Assembly: GCF_022458985.1 (NCBI RefSeq)
Contig: NC_061772.1
Span: forward strand, 28,765,501-28,829,500
DNA from: Mugil cephalus
Lineage: Eukaryota; Chordata; Actinopteri; Mugiliformes; Mugilidae
DNA length: 64,000 nucleotides
Direction: 5' to 3'
A program made the translations under genes and the position numbers. The stretch's first letter is position 1. Each line of letters begins with the position of its first letter. The notes under the pieces were generated by a model that was given only the letters and a program-made list of their open reading frames with translations, had not been told where the DNA came from and ran no database searches. Positions 1-11,900 of this stretch are shown here, one piece after another.

Positions 1-1200
1 AGAGATTGCATGCGTGGATGAGGGCCTCTTCTTTCTTTCTTTCTGTTTTTTTCCCACCCTGACATTGTGGCGCTTTAAAACCGGCAGCAATCAGCCGTCG
101 GGAGGAATGTTTGCTTGTGTGTGATAATTCGACAGAATGACAGATAGAGCGGCCGAGGGAGAGGAAGGAGCGGAGGATGATTGAGAGCGTGATTGATGGA
201 GACAAATGATACGAGTCTGAGACAGAGAAAGACGATGTTGGGTGAAAAAAGCGCTCGATGCATCAAACCCAGACAACAGCTGGAGGCGGCCATGTTCATT
301 TCTAACATGTTTAAACGTGGAAACGTGGAAACATGAAGTACTACTGTAAAGTTTTTGCATCCTTCATAATTTTTGACATTTGTGCATAAAAATGACTCAG
401 AAGATTTTCACTGAAACTACAATATTATACCTGTGTTTGTTTATTCACCTAAATATTAGTTGTTTATATATGAAACGATATGTGTATGTATGTATCCATG
501 TTTGAATATGTAGATATGTCGATATTAAAGACCCTTTTATTTAAACAGGTCTTCGGTAAATTGTAATTTTATGGCTTTTATTATGGTTTTTAATCTGGAT
601 TTCATTCTTCTTATGTTTTTTTTTGTCTTGACTCTATTGAATGTACTTTATTTTACTTTTGTTTTATTCTTTTGTGCAAAATTTTGTCTTTTTACTATTT
701 TACTGTGAAGCATTTTGTGGTTTATTACCTGTAAATGGTGCTGTAGAAATAAAATTAACTTACTTACTATATACGTGTATATGAATGCATGTATGTGTGT
801 ATAACTAGTAAGGAGTGATGTAAAAGGAGTGAGATGAACAACTATTATTAATAATTCTTGCAGAAGGGGCGGATTAAATACGTTACTTCTTCCCATCACT
901 TTTCGGACATAATATTTCGGATATTTTTGTGCTGCTTTTTATTTTATTTCATCTTTAAGATTGTATCAACTGTCCATATTTTATATTATTATTTCTGTTT
1001 ATTTGCTCATGTGTATATATCATGAAATCAAATCAAAATCAAAGTGAGCCAATATTACATATCAGAGAGTTGAACCTCTAGGATTACAAGTTCTGAAGTG
1101 TTTCCATCAGTGTGGTTCAGTTCCTGGTTTAGTTTCTATAAATCAGAGATTTGTCTCAGTCTGATCTTCACATGTTTGTGTTGAAATGTTTGATGACAAC
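1..1200. other. Intergenic DNA, no gene recognised
   Basis: AT-rich sequence with no splice-consistent coding exon on either strand. The first 350 bases are slightly more GC-rich and hold short open stretches on the minus strand, but these show no family similarity I recognise and no convincing splice sites. It could be the far end of a neighbouring gene outside the window; nothing here decides that. Confidence 0.5.
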
Positions 1201-1231
1201 GGACGAAGGAGCTTTGTGAGGAGCTCAGATA

Positions 1232-1435
1232 TAAAGAGTTGTTGTTGCTCATCAGGCTGGAAAAGGTTCCACAACCATCTCTAAAGAGTCTGGAAGCCAC
1301 AGATAATCCACAGTCAGAGACACTGAGAACAAGTGGAGGAGATTTAAGACGACGTTCACATGTGAACATGAGTGGTCCACCAACAAAGATCAGTCCATGA
1401 TAGTGTGAGAGTTCCCAGAGGAACCCAGGTAATAA
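1232..1435 (+). pseudogene. Tc1-like transposase relic, N-terminal part
   Basis: Read on the plus strand, this stretch resembles the DNA-binding part of teleost Tc1/mariner transposases. I can read words such as TISKESG, STVR, KWRRFKTT and, after a frame change, SGPPTKIS, which correspond to the family pattern of a helix-turn-helix followed by a basic GRPR-like linker. It contains in-frame stops and at least one frameshift, and the catalytic DDE domain is absent, so it is a dead fragment. No terminal inverted repeats were identified. Confidence 0.6.
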
Positions 1436-1712
1436 TGTTGCGCTGAGAAACTTTTGTTTTCCATTCAAAATGATTCAAATCGTGAGAGTTTTAAAAAGCT
1501 CTTATTTTTGAAGCCAGTTTCCTGTAATTCCACAGTTATTTGACTCAGCATGAAGGGATTAGGACGTATTAGGAGCTAACGTCGCTCATGAGCTCCCCCT
1601 CTGTGACAATAATCATTGATCTCTGATGAGATCCAATCTGCTGCTGGTGCATTTTTATTTATTTATTTATTAATTTATTTTCTGAGAACATACCGTGAAA
1701 GGACAGAGGACT

Positions 1713-1880
1713 GGGCGGCGCGGTGGAGAGGAGGTGGTGAGAGTTTGCATGTCCTCCCTGTGTCTGCGTGGGTTTCCTCCAGGTGCTCCAGCTTCCTCCT
1801 GCCGTCCAAAGACGTGCTCGTTAGGTTAATTGGTGGTTGTTAATTGGCTGTAGGTGTGAGTGGCGCGCATCGCGGCGCAA
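1713..1880 (+). repeat. tRNA-derived SINE fragment
   Basis: Contains the teleost SINE body words 'gtctgcgtgggtttcctcc' and 'cgttaggttaattggtg', and the head 'gggcggcgcggtgg'. The middle of the tRNA-like head is missing or rearranged compared with the fuller copy at 62238-62540. The same family also occurs at 39165-39430. The AT-rich stretch before it (1640-1680) is simple sequence. Confidence 0.7.
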
Positions 1881-2192
1881 TCAGTCCATACTTGACCTTT
1901 TCCTCTGAGCTCACGTCACATGTCGTTATGTTTGCAGCTGCATTAAACAAACCAGATCACTGTCACTCAGGTGCCTCCAGCAGAGTACGAGAGCAGTTCA
2001 TCACATTACGAATGGACAGGTACCCTCAGGTTTGACTAACGCTTTTATGCAGCTACTTAAAGGAGCGTGTTCGATATTTGTTTAGAGGTTTTACTGTGGA
2101 TCAAACACATGCTAATCTTCCTGTGCAGTGGACTGATGGTCGTTAAAGCACAAAACATATATCCACCAATAGCAAAAAGATCATTGCATCAT

Positions 2193-2406
2193 ACACCGAT
2201 CAGCCACATCATTAAAACCACCCTCAGGAGGCACATGTCCCGTCCATGTCCCATGTTCTTTGAGGTTGAAGCTCCTCTGTGGATCATCCCACAGACACTT
2301 GATCAGTTTAGGACCTAGTGAATCTGGAGGCCAGGTCAACACCTGGTGCTGTTCTTCATGTTTATTCATGTTCATTAGAGTCATAATGTTATGGCTGATC
2401 AATATA
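2193..2406. mobile_element. Small non-autonomous DNA transposon (MITE)
   Basis: A roughly 214-bp element begins 'ccgatcagccacatcatta' and ends with the near reverse complement 'cataatgttatggctgatc', giving imperfect terminal inverted repeats of about 20 bp. It has no coding capacity. Its interior (about 2270-2350) recurs, truncated, at 61811-61892, and the same type of end occurs at 48408-48536. The terminal motif is common in teleost genomes; I do not assign a superfamily with confidence. Confidence 0.65.
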
Positions 2407-2409
2407 TGT

Positions 2410-4800
2410 GACCTGTTGTGTCATGATGGCCCAACAACAGGCCAGTGTCTGCGTCTCACGTATCACAGGATGTAGAACCGATGTGTAAAAATGTCAGTGA
2501 CGCAAGTTAAATTAATTTTTTTTTTTTCCTCCTCCTGTCTCGGATTCTCAACTCATTATTTACAGCACAGAGATTTATTTTTTTATTTAAAATTGTCTTC
2601 ACGCCTGAACAGACACGAAGAAAAACAACGAGTCCAGTCTATTAGATATTTGCAGTGAACGCTGGTGCCCTCTAGTGGCGCTTCCTGAGAGCTGCTCTGA
2701 AACAAACTGTTGCATGTTTAGATTCAGAATCAGATTCACACTTAACATGAATAAAAACGAATGTTTTTTATGTTCATTATAATCATGTCTTTACAAAATA
2801 CATAATTATTTATTAAAGAAACAAAAAAATAATGGATATCACTAAAATTAAAAAAAATAACAACCATCTCCTAATTAGCAGAACAATAATAACATGAGCT
2901 TATTCACAATTTATTTTGATTGTGTTCTTCTTGTTAAGTTGAGATAATCATGACAGATTTTTCTTTTTATCAAATTTTATATGGAAAATAACAAATTGTA
3001 TATGTGTCTGAGGAATCACGTTAAGTTACCCATTACAAACAAATCACAAGGAAGTGAGTTTAATCCAAATCACATGACCTTCTACAAGGTTTGTTCTTTC
3101 TCCTCTTTATTAGTTATTTAATATAAAGTAGCGTGGGTTTATCACATGGTTATAGGCGGCGGCCATGTTGATTTTTGACCTGAAAACAGACAAAATGTGA
3201 TCAACTATGAAAAACTGCAATTATATATAGACCCTGTTACTGTCAGTGATTCCCAGGTGATGACAGTGTCAAACAGGGCTGGTAGATTGGGAGTCGAGAG
3301 GTTGATTATTTTGGAGGATGAGTGGGTGATTTTAAGTAGCTTGTTTCTATTGGTGATGGGGATCATGGTTTAAGTATCAGGTGTCACAGTAATATGATGA
3401 TTGGTTCAACAGAAGGAGCAGAAGGTGGAGCTTGACAGAGAAGAACCTGAGTGTACGGACGGTGCAGAGTCTCTGCTGGTTAAAGTTCAGGTTATAGAAT
3501 AGATGAGACCATGCACATCTGTTCAATTCAATTCAGTTCAATAGAATTTTATTTGTCCTGAAGGTAATTCAGTCTGACAGCAATAAGCAGTGTCCAAACC
3601 AACATTCGACAACCTTTATAGACACATGCACAACTTTAAATCTTTAAAAAAATAAGAAACGCGCCATGTACAGTTACCAATAGTAAAATTAGCTGTTAGA
3701 TACCAAAACATGGTTTGTGCCCATTTGTAAACATGTATATTTCTGCTTTAAAGTTGGACATTTTAACAAGAAGGTCAATGTATGGTATGAACATATTTTA
3801 TAAGCCTTTAGTCTAGATAACTAGCTAGCATAAGGCTAGGTTAACTTCAAACTTCATTTGTAAAGCAGTGTTGGCTGTGTTTGAGATCAAGGTTCACATT
3901 AATGATGGTGTGACTTTATTTTTCTATATAAAATCTTAACAAACGTCAAACAGAGACATTGACATTTACCTCATCACATAATAGGGAGGAATCAGCTGAC
4001 GTCCAGTTCTTCCTTTTAATCTTCTGCTCCATAACTTTCTCTGTTTTTATTCACTGGGGAAACGGTGGAGTTTCCTCCGTGTTTTCCTGATCCTGTGGCA
4101 TATTTTAACTTTTAATCCAACTTTATTATCTATTATTGTCACTTCTCTATTGGTGAATATTGGTTAGATGTATCCAACAAGGCGCCCATGAAACACGTGA
4201 CCAGCTCAGAACCAATCAGCGTAGAGGGACAGATCAGACGGTTCATTCCCTGGTTGGACAGACTCTCTGTAATGAATGACTCTGGTATCGACTCGCTTTT
4301 GGTGCCTCCAGTGGTCACTGAAGGAACTGCAGACACTCCTGCATTGAATTTCCCATTTCAGACCCAGATGATGCCACCAAAGTTTAGGAAGAAAAATCTC
4401 AATCAACCACATTATATCAGCAATCAGATTTTCCAAAGAATCGGTTAGAAACACGACGCAGTCACATGAACTGGCTGAAGGTTTATTCCCACTTATGTGA
4501 AGAATGGGTCACAACGTGGGACGAGTTCAAGCGTGAATGTCACTCATGTCACCGACACTTCCAAGATGATTATTTGATCCGGAACTGCTGTTTATTCGTC
4601 TGTTTAATGAGCGTCTGACTCATCCGAGTTCAGCCGAGCGCCAACGTGCCAATTACGGCTTAAAGAGAAGCGAACGCGTGACGCAGTTCAATGTACGTAT
4701 GATTCCCAAAGTCCCGTTAATAGACGTTAATAACTCTCAATGTGAGACCATTGAACTGGTGACAGGAAACATAACGACGTCTATTCACGAGAAATGAAAA
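2410..4800. other. Intergenic, AT-rich, no gene seen
   Basis: No coding exon can be supported. The stretch includes a LINE/SINE-type 3' tail in reverse orientation near 3527-3620 ('ttcaattcagttcaatagaa' and 'ttttatttgtcc') and a CTCF-like site at 2666-2678. At 4139-4454 both strands are open for 65-86 codons, but these short readings look like nothing I know, so I treat that interval as probable repeat or chance. Confidence 0.5.
2666..2678 (-). promoter_or_regulatory. CTCF-like motif
   Basis: The minus-strand sequence CCACTAGAGGGCA matches the well-known CTCF core consensus closely. A weaker version, CCACTAGACGGCA, lies at 14956-14968 in a tubgcp4 intron. Binding is an inference from the motif only. 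Confidence 0.4.
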
Positions 4801-4822
4801 TGAAAAACTTTCGCTTGGTTAA

Positions 4823-4839
4823 TTTATTTTTTTTTTATT
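4823..4839 (-). terminator. Candidate poly(A) signals for cdkn2aip
   Basis: Two AATAAA hexamers on the minus strand (TTTATT at 4823-4828 and 4834-4839 on the plus strand) lie about 1.2 kb downstream of the cdkn2aip stop. They would give a 3' UTR spanning roughly 4.8-6.03 kb, which otherwise holds no gene. The region is AT-rich and such hexamers arise by chance. Confidence 0.3.
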
Positions 4840-6030
4840 TAAAAATATATAGAAACAGAACCACTGTTGTAAACATACAGTACCATGAAACAGCGTAGAT
4901 ACACACCCTGTTCAACTTCAACCCAGCCTGGGGAAAGAAAAAGAAACACAAATCACACTTCACGGCAGCACTTTACCCTCAAACACGTTAGAACTGTACA
5001 CGCTGTGCTCGAATTTAGACTTTTTTTAATATCAATAACCTGTTATTTTAAACCTGCGTGTGTTGGTTATCAGTCAACTCATTCGATGAAATAAAAAAAA
5101 AAAAATACAAGAAGTTGCGTAGCTGGAATATGAGGAAACAAAAAGCCTCAGCTTCACTCTGAATTAACTCCAATAAAACTATTTCACTTCGGTTTGTGTA
5201 GAACGTCACTTTGTCGTGTTATAAATCGCTGTCGCAGCCGAACTGTTCAACCATTTTTACCAGAAGTCGTCAACGTATTATTTGGAGAAGTTTATCTAAA
5301 CTTTAAAACTTTTTTTTTATGGCTAAGAAAGAACGAAGTGGCACCGTATAACTTCAGACAGAAAAATAAATGGTGACATTTAAGGATTATCAGGTATAAA
5401 TTGAAAAAGTTGAGAAAAATTAAATGACAGAATATTATCTGTGTTTAGTTCTTCGTGTTGCTGCTATTTTTATGCTCTCAAATCAGCAGAGACGATACAG
5501 ATTATTAAAAAAACCTGACTCAGTTCTGACTAACCAAGTTATCGGTGACTTTAAGTCGTCAGTTAGAATCTAAAACAAATCACTTTTAGTAGAGTCTGGA
5601 CAAAATAAATCCAACTGTAGCTGTGACCACAGTCCCATCGAGATCACGACAGGAATGAAGGAGGTTTTCAGGCGACAGTCAGGAGACTCTTTATATTAAT
5701 GGAACAAACATCAAAATAATTCAATATGTTTGTAGTTTTACTTTTAAACGTTGGCACGATCTCTGCACACTTTAACTGAAAATGTTAATACAGGAGTGAG
5801 TTTCTTTTGCACATCTAGGACCACGTTTTCCCGTCTTTTGGAGATTTTTTTGCCCCGTTGTATCATCTGTATTATGATATTAACGTACTGTGAGAAGTGC
5901 ATCATGATGGTTAATTATGAATTTCAGCTTCAGCAATGATGGTCAGCTGCATAACAGTCTGGTCCCGACACAGTCCTGAACGCCTTCAGTAGTTCCATCG
6001 AATGAAAGCGAGTCACCGTCGCCTTCGTCT
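4840..6030 (-). other. cdkn2aip: Probable cdkn2aip 3' UTR
   Basis: About 1.2 kb of AT-rich sequence directly downstream of the cdkn2aip stop codon, with no supported coding sequence on either strand. Its assignment to the 3' UTR is an inference from position and from the candidate poly(A) signals at 4823-4839. Confidence 0.35.
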
Positions 6031-7610
6031 CTACGAAGAACCGTCTCCCAGCTCCTCGTCCTGGAAAGGGTAGCTGAGCGCAGGAGGGAAGCCCTGACTC
6101 CGAGGCTGCTCGTCCAGCAGCACCAAATCCTCCACATCTCTCCCTTTGTACCTCCGCCTGCAGATCTTCACAGTCACTTTCCGCCCCTGAAACACTTTCA
6201 GGGCTTCCTTGGAAGCCATGGCCTTGGCGGCGGACTCGTCGCGGCCGTAGCCCGTGCCCATGTAGACAGTCTGACAGCGGATCTCGCACACGTGGCCTTC
6301 CTTCTGCGTGCGGCCCTCGGGGAGGCCCGTGATGTCCTTCAGCGGCACGAACACGCACGTCAGGGTCTGTTTACAGGACTCCACGCAGCTGCGCAGGATC
6401 TCGAAGTGGTCCAGGTTGGGCCCGAAGCCGCCCGCCGACACCAGCTTCCACGCCACGGCCTTGTAGAGGCGGTTGAAGAAGGGCTGGTGGTCGGCGGGGG
6501 CCTGCGGAGGGGGGCCCCACTTCTGACCGGCGGACCAGGCGGACGTCCTCCCGGGGGGTCGACAGTCGGCCTCGTTAGCCCCGCCGCATTTGGCTCTTTT
6601 CACACAGCCGTCGGCGTCGCCCTCTGCAAAATGGCGACACAGCAGGATCAACATTTAATGAGGAAACAGACTCAGGCCTCAGGTGTGGGCGTGCGAGAAA
6701 ACAACAGCCGTGTATCAGTAATTACCCTGAAACCCTGCTGCAATAAAAACAATACTCAAATGTCGTTTGCTGGTTTATAACGAGCAACGGAAAGTGTGTT
6801 TTCTCACTATGTGACATATTTATATTCAGTTTTGGATATTAGAATTCATATAAACCCAAAACATAAAGACATTACAGGTAGGATAAAGCATCAAATAGTT
6901 TAAAGGCTGAATACTGGTACTGTATAATCTGTTAAATGGACTGATTGGATGGATCTGATTATTATATATTTATTTAAAAAAACAGCTAGTTATTCTGACT
7001 TTTATTAATGAAATCTGGAGGATACAAACAGAACAGACATTGTGATCTGTAACCGTGGCCAAGACTTAAAGGGAAATAATAAAAAATAAATAAATTGCAC
7101 CGCATTACCTGATGTGGCACTTCGCTTTCCTCTGGCCATGAGTTCTTTTAAGGTTTTGTGAACTGGAGCATCTGGGACAACTATCCCCTCGCCCATCTCA
7201 TTAATCTTCTCCATTACAGCCTGCGGATAGCTGAGGGATAAAGGGAGCAAAAAAACACAACATATATTAGAGTCACTGCTCATCTCATGAAGAATGATCC
7301 AGCCCTGAAGTGTTTCCACCCCGATCAGTTCGTGTCCTTCCTACCTGCAGCCGAGGAAAATGTGATTAGCCCACACCATGGACAGAGACAGGAGCCTGTC
7401 CAGACTGTTGTTGCTGCTGCTGCTGCTGCTGCTCATCCCCGGCTCCACGGTGGGAAAAGCCTCCATGTTTCTCAGGATGAACTCTCTCCGGGCACACCAC
7501 TGTTTGTTGGTCTCGCAGTAGCCCCTGAACGTCTCGACCCACTGGGCCAGCTGCGGGTTCTGGTCCAGGTACTCTGAAACTGTGTCCTCTTCGCTCCTCT
7601 CCCCCGCCAT
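6031..7610 (-). CDS. cdkn2aip: CDKN2A-interacting protein (CARF)
   Basis: Three coding exons on the minus strand: 7345-7610, 7109-7230 and 6031-6623. GT-AG sites and phase close exactly to give 326 aa. CDKN2AIP is a nuclear protein that binds ARF and modulates the p53 pathway; its N-terminal XTBD domain binds the exonuclease XRN2. Residues about 10-115 carry the XTBD signature (SEYLDQNP, WVETFRGYCETNKQW, ARREFILRN, SMVWANHIFLGC). Residues 178 to the end match the C-terminal double-stranded-RNA-binding-like domain (FFNRLYKAVAWKLVSAGGF, YMGTGYG, DESAAKAMASKEALKVF, RRRYKG, DLVLLDE), which separates it from the XTBD-only paralogue CDKN2AIPNL. The start at 7610 has G at -3 and +4; the ATG at 7640 overlaps a CRE and is less likely. 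The linker between the domains is only about 50 residues, whereas human CDKN2AIP is about 580 aa. A serine run at residues 59-65 is coded by a trinucleotide repeat. Confidence 0.93.
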
Positions 7611-7631
7611 CCCTGCATTAAAACGCAAAAA

Positions 7632-7639
7632 TGACGTCA
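7632..7639. promoter_or_regulatory. CRE palindrome at cdkn2aip 5' end
   Basis: TGACGTCA, a perfect cAMP-response element, lies 22 bases upstream of the cdkn2aip start codon. This suggests that transcription begins very close to the coding start and argues against using the in-frame ATG at 7640. Factor binding (CREB/ATF) is inferred from the motif. Confidence 0.5.
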
Positions 7640-7640
7640 T

Positions 7641-8570
7641 TTATTCGTGCGGCAGCTAAAGCCCTATTTACGCGGGACTAGTTTCACCTGGGACGTCCTG
7701 TGATACATCTGTGTTTAATGTGGTTCATTTGCAAAAGATAAACAAACTAAATGTGTCTCTGCAAATTATGATGGATAATAATATTTTTGATACTATTGAC
7801 TGAAATTATCAATAAATCACCACAATAAATCACCTCCACCCTTAGAAATTAACACATTAATGCCTGATTTAATGATTTCACTAGTTTTAATGACTGAATG
7901 GGTCAGTTCCATGTCCAGAATTTAAATTATAGCACATCCTTCATAATTCTTTAGTGACAAGACGCAGAAAAAATCAAACAAAAATTCTCTAAAAAGTAAA
8001 AACTCACTCCTAAATCACAGAGATGTCGATTAGCACTACTTTAGTATTATCAGAGGACCTTTGTGTTATTATGGTAGGTAGTTTCCTGTGTAATTATTAC
8101 TTTACAAATCACGAACATGGACGAATCTCACGTGATTAAGTTCACAGACGACCTCTGAGATTATTTTAAATGACCAGAGGTTCCCAGGTAAAACTAGTCA
8201 CGAGCATTAAATAGGGCTCATGTTAGTGTAGCTAGCTTAAATCAGGCTACTTAACCTTTAACAAATCTACAGAAGACGTATTAGAAAAGTGTACATACTA
8301 GTTTTAACCGAGCGTTTGTTTAGCCTAACGTTACTTCAACTGTCTGGTAAATGTTAATTTCGAGTACCACAGAGAAAAGTCCACCAACTAACAATAACTT
8401 AAGCTAAACAGGTAGCCAGGAAACATCAACTTCACGGCAAGATACGCTAATAACAACAAACTAGCACCAAAACTGAACTCCAATATTAGCTACATACCCG
8501 TTGCTAGCACAGTCTTTTATTATTTTGTCTCGTAACTACGACATACCAAGCTCTCTCCGTTGCGATGTCT
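7641..8570. other. Intergenic between divergent cdkn2aip and tubgcp4
   Basis: About 0.9 kb of AT-rich sequence with no supported coding region. The two genes face away from each other, so this stretch may contain untranslated first exons or enhancers of either gene. Nothing in it is specific enough to call. Confidence 0.5.
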
Positions 8571-8958
8571 TGTTGCTAGCTAGCTACATGACCGACTGAT
8601 GACGCACAGAGCGGCGACTCTGCATTGTGGTGAGAAAAACTACATTTCCCATCAGAGTAACGGCAGCGAAAGGTTATCGCTCTGTGATATGGATATATCA
8701 CATCCCTCGTTTAAATTAAAATAACGCGTGTCTTAACAACTAAATATATCCCGTTTTACTTTTTCATTGATATTTTAAATTCCCATTAAACGACAAGAGA
8801 AAGTAACTTAACGGTTCTCAACTGCTAGCAACTATATTAGCACCGTGATGCTTTGCGGGCTGACGTAATAAAGCTGCGACAGCGAGGGCGGCAGTTTGTT
8901 TTGGTGGATGTATGACACTTTCCTCCATCATTTCTTAATCACTTCAAAGTGAATCAAC
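8571..8958 (+). promoter_or_regulatory. tubgcp4: tubgcp4 promoter region
   Basis: This GC-richer stretch precedes the tubgcp4 start. It holds TGCATTGTGG (8621-8630) and ACTACATTTCCCA (8639-8651), which resemble the core and the 5' extension of ZNF143/STAF sites found in vertebrate housekeeping promoters, and TGACGTAA (8861-8868), a CRE-like site. There is no TATA box at a convincing distance, which fits a housekeeping gene. The transcription start is not fixed by the sequence. Confidence 0.5.
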
Positions 8959-11900
8959 ATGATTCACGAGCTTTTATTGGCGTTGAGTGGATATCCGGGT
9001 ACAATTTTTACATGCAACAAACGAACAGGTTTACAGGTAAAAAAAAAAAAAAAAGTTAAATACTCTGCACTTCTATACAATAACGCTTCGTAGTCAGCAT
9101 GCTAGCTAATTTATTTTACACCCGCACGTCAAACTCTGATATTTTTTATTTCTTGAAATAGTCTAAAGTGATATAATTGTCGTTGTTGTTCGTATTGCAT
9201 TTATACGTTTTAGCAAGCTACAAATTGGCACCTTGATGCAGCTAAATTTAGCTTTACGATACACTAGCATGATATAGCATCAAATAAAACGTAAAGCTAA
9301 TTGAGTTTCCTTCCTCTTTAGCTTCCTCTCACATCTACATTGACATATTTTGAATATAGCACGAGGTATTTGATAACCAAGACATTTTTTATCAGTGTAG
9401 TAAGTTTAAACCAGTGATGAGTCATGATCACATAATTTAAGCTCGTTTGAATCATCATCATTATCATCAAAATATAATAATCATCAAAATAAAACAATTA
9501 TAAAGGTGTCAGTCATATTCCACAAGGTAAACACAGATGGTGAATTGCTCACCTGTGTAAAGTCTTGAGTTCATCATGCATGCATATACCCCCCCAGGTG
9601 TCCCAGGACCTGCCCTTCCTTCACCCCAGTGAGACCAGTGTCCTCAACCGTCTCTGCAAACTGGGCTCGGATTATATCCGGTTTACAGAGTTCATAGAGC
9701 AACACACAGGCCATGTACATCCACAGGTGAGTCCCGGAAGCCACATGACAACATCTGTACACATCTGGTTCACTGTTAACATCATCAAAAAACAAATGTT
9801 ATCAGTTCAGTTGTGGTTTTAGCTTTGGGACAAATCCTTCTGCCCTTTGTTTGTGATTTTCTTAAAGAAATGTGCATGTTCTGTTTTCCAGGAACATCAC
9901 ACGAACCAGCCCAGCCAGACTGGACTTCATGGGATTTACTTGCGGGCTTTCTGCACAGGGCTGGACTCCATGCTGCAGCCCTACAGACAGGCCCTTCTGG
10001 ACCTCGAACAGGAGGTAAAGTAATAATAATACCAATAATAATAAGGCAAGTAATGTGTGGGAATTCTCATTACTCAACTTGTGTCTGTATTTCAGTTCCT
10101 GGGAGATCCACATCTGACGATCTCACATGTGAATTATAAGCTGGATCAGGTAAAGGAAAAGTACTGAAGATGCTCTTGAGTGGAAAGTGTTTTTTATAAT
10201 TGGACATATCGGTTTAACACTATTGTTTTTGTGATGAAGTTCCAGTTGCTGTTTCCCTCTGTGATGGTGGTGGTAGAGACGATAAAATCCCAGAAGGTAA
10301 CGTACAGTGTTTGGTTGTGGTGGCAGCTCTTCTTCTCTGTCAGCTGCTACTGTTTATATGTCGGTTTAAGCTTAATTTGAGCTCATATAACCTCAAATTG
10401 ATCCGTATACAATTATTATTTCCTTTACTTTACATCTTCCTTTCCTTCTCAAATGGCAAAATCTTTTGATTATTAAATCTTATTGCATGAATGTAGATTA
10501 CTGACCTCAGGAAACCTCCATAGGAGACATTTAGACTTGTAAAAGAAGGGAAAGCACATGTGTATTAATCATGGGCAGAGTAAATCCTGACACTGAAACA
10601 GGACCTCACCCAAGCAGAATGCAGCCATTGTTGATGCACCTGTGCTTTTAGTTTTGTGTTTCTGTTGGAGCTCTTTGTGTAACCGAGCTGTCGGTGCCGT
10701 TTTAGATCCACGGCTGCCAGATCCTGGAGACGGTTTACAAGCACAGCTGTGGTGGGCTTCCTCCTGTACGCATGGCCTTAGAAAAGTAAGTCACTTAGGA
10801 GTTTGTTCATGTTGTTTTTGGTGCCTACACTACAGGCCAGAAGTTTAGAAGTAAGATCACATTTGTACGTAAAAGATCATGGTTTCACTGGTTTAGTTTG
10901 AATCAAAATAAACATGATTATTATATAAAGAGTAACTTATCAAAAGACATTTTTACTGTAATTATCAGGTATTTGAATTTGAATATTTGCTTTAATAACA
11001 TCGTTGTGACTCTTCTCGACCCTAAAACGAAGTTTCTTCTTTTCATTTACTGACATTTATTCATTTATTATTGGTCTGGTAACATTAATGTTCACCTAAA
11101 GGTAAATTGAGGAAAATGGTTCATATCAATAAAAGCAAAGTGTGATCATGCAGTAAATACATCTATGAATACACAGAACTCATGCTGTTTTTTAAGGAAG
11201 TCATCGTGAACAGGAACTTGAAGTTACTTCCAAATGTTTGGTCTGTAGTTTATATTCATACACGTAATAACCTCATTCCTTTAGATATTTAATTAAGATT
11301 CTTTTAAATATTTAATTTAGATTATTTTAGATATTTAATGTTGGAGTATGGATACTTTGAATACATTACTGTACACTCAAATGCCAGTTCATTAGGTACT
11401 AACCTCTAATATAACAGTCCTTCATTAATCTTTCGCTCCTTCCGGATATTCCTATACTGGAATTCAGAATTTGTGTAGTTAAATTTGTGACGCTGGTTCT
11501 GCATCAACTGAGCGGATTTAGAGCAGGACTGTTAAATTAGACAGTTTTCCTTTTCACTTTTTTATGATCTATTTGAGTTATTTTAAATTAGCTCCTTATC
11601 GTGCACGATTTTATTGGTATGTTTGAGTTCTAGTCATATTCATCGTACTGTACAGACTAAATACTGGAAAATCAACATGTGTCTCTTTTCGTGTTTTTTT
11701 TTCCTTTAAATATATTCTGCAGGATCTTGGCTGTTTGCCACGGTGTGATGTACAAACAGCTGGCAGCTTGGATGCTGCACGGTTTGCTGCTGGACCAAAG
11801 CGAGGAGTTTTTCGTGAAGCAGGGCCCCAGCGCAGGAGGAGCAGCTGCCAACCAGGAGGAGGAGGAGGAGGACCTGGGCCTGGGAGGCCTGAGTGGGAAA

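Noticed and set aside
4139..4454. Overlapping open frames on both strands
   Set aside because: No family resemblance, no splice signals and both strands open, which suggests chance or an unrecognised repeat and not a gene.
5930..6358. Arginine/glycine-rich minus-strand frame overlapping cdkn2aip exon 3
   Set aside because: It is another frame of the GC-rich cdkn2aip exon; the cdkn2aip frame carries the conserved domain.
6292..6780. A 162-codon plus-strand frame
   Set aside because: Antisense shadow of the cdkn2aip last exon; no independent similarity.
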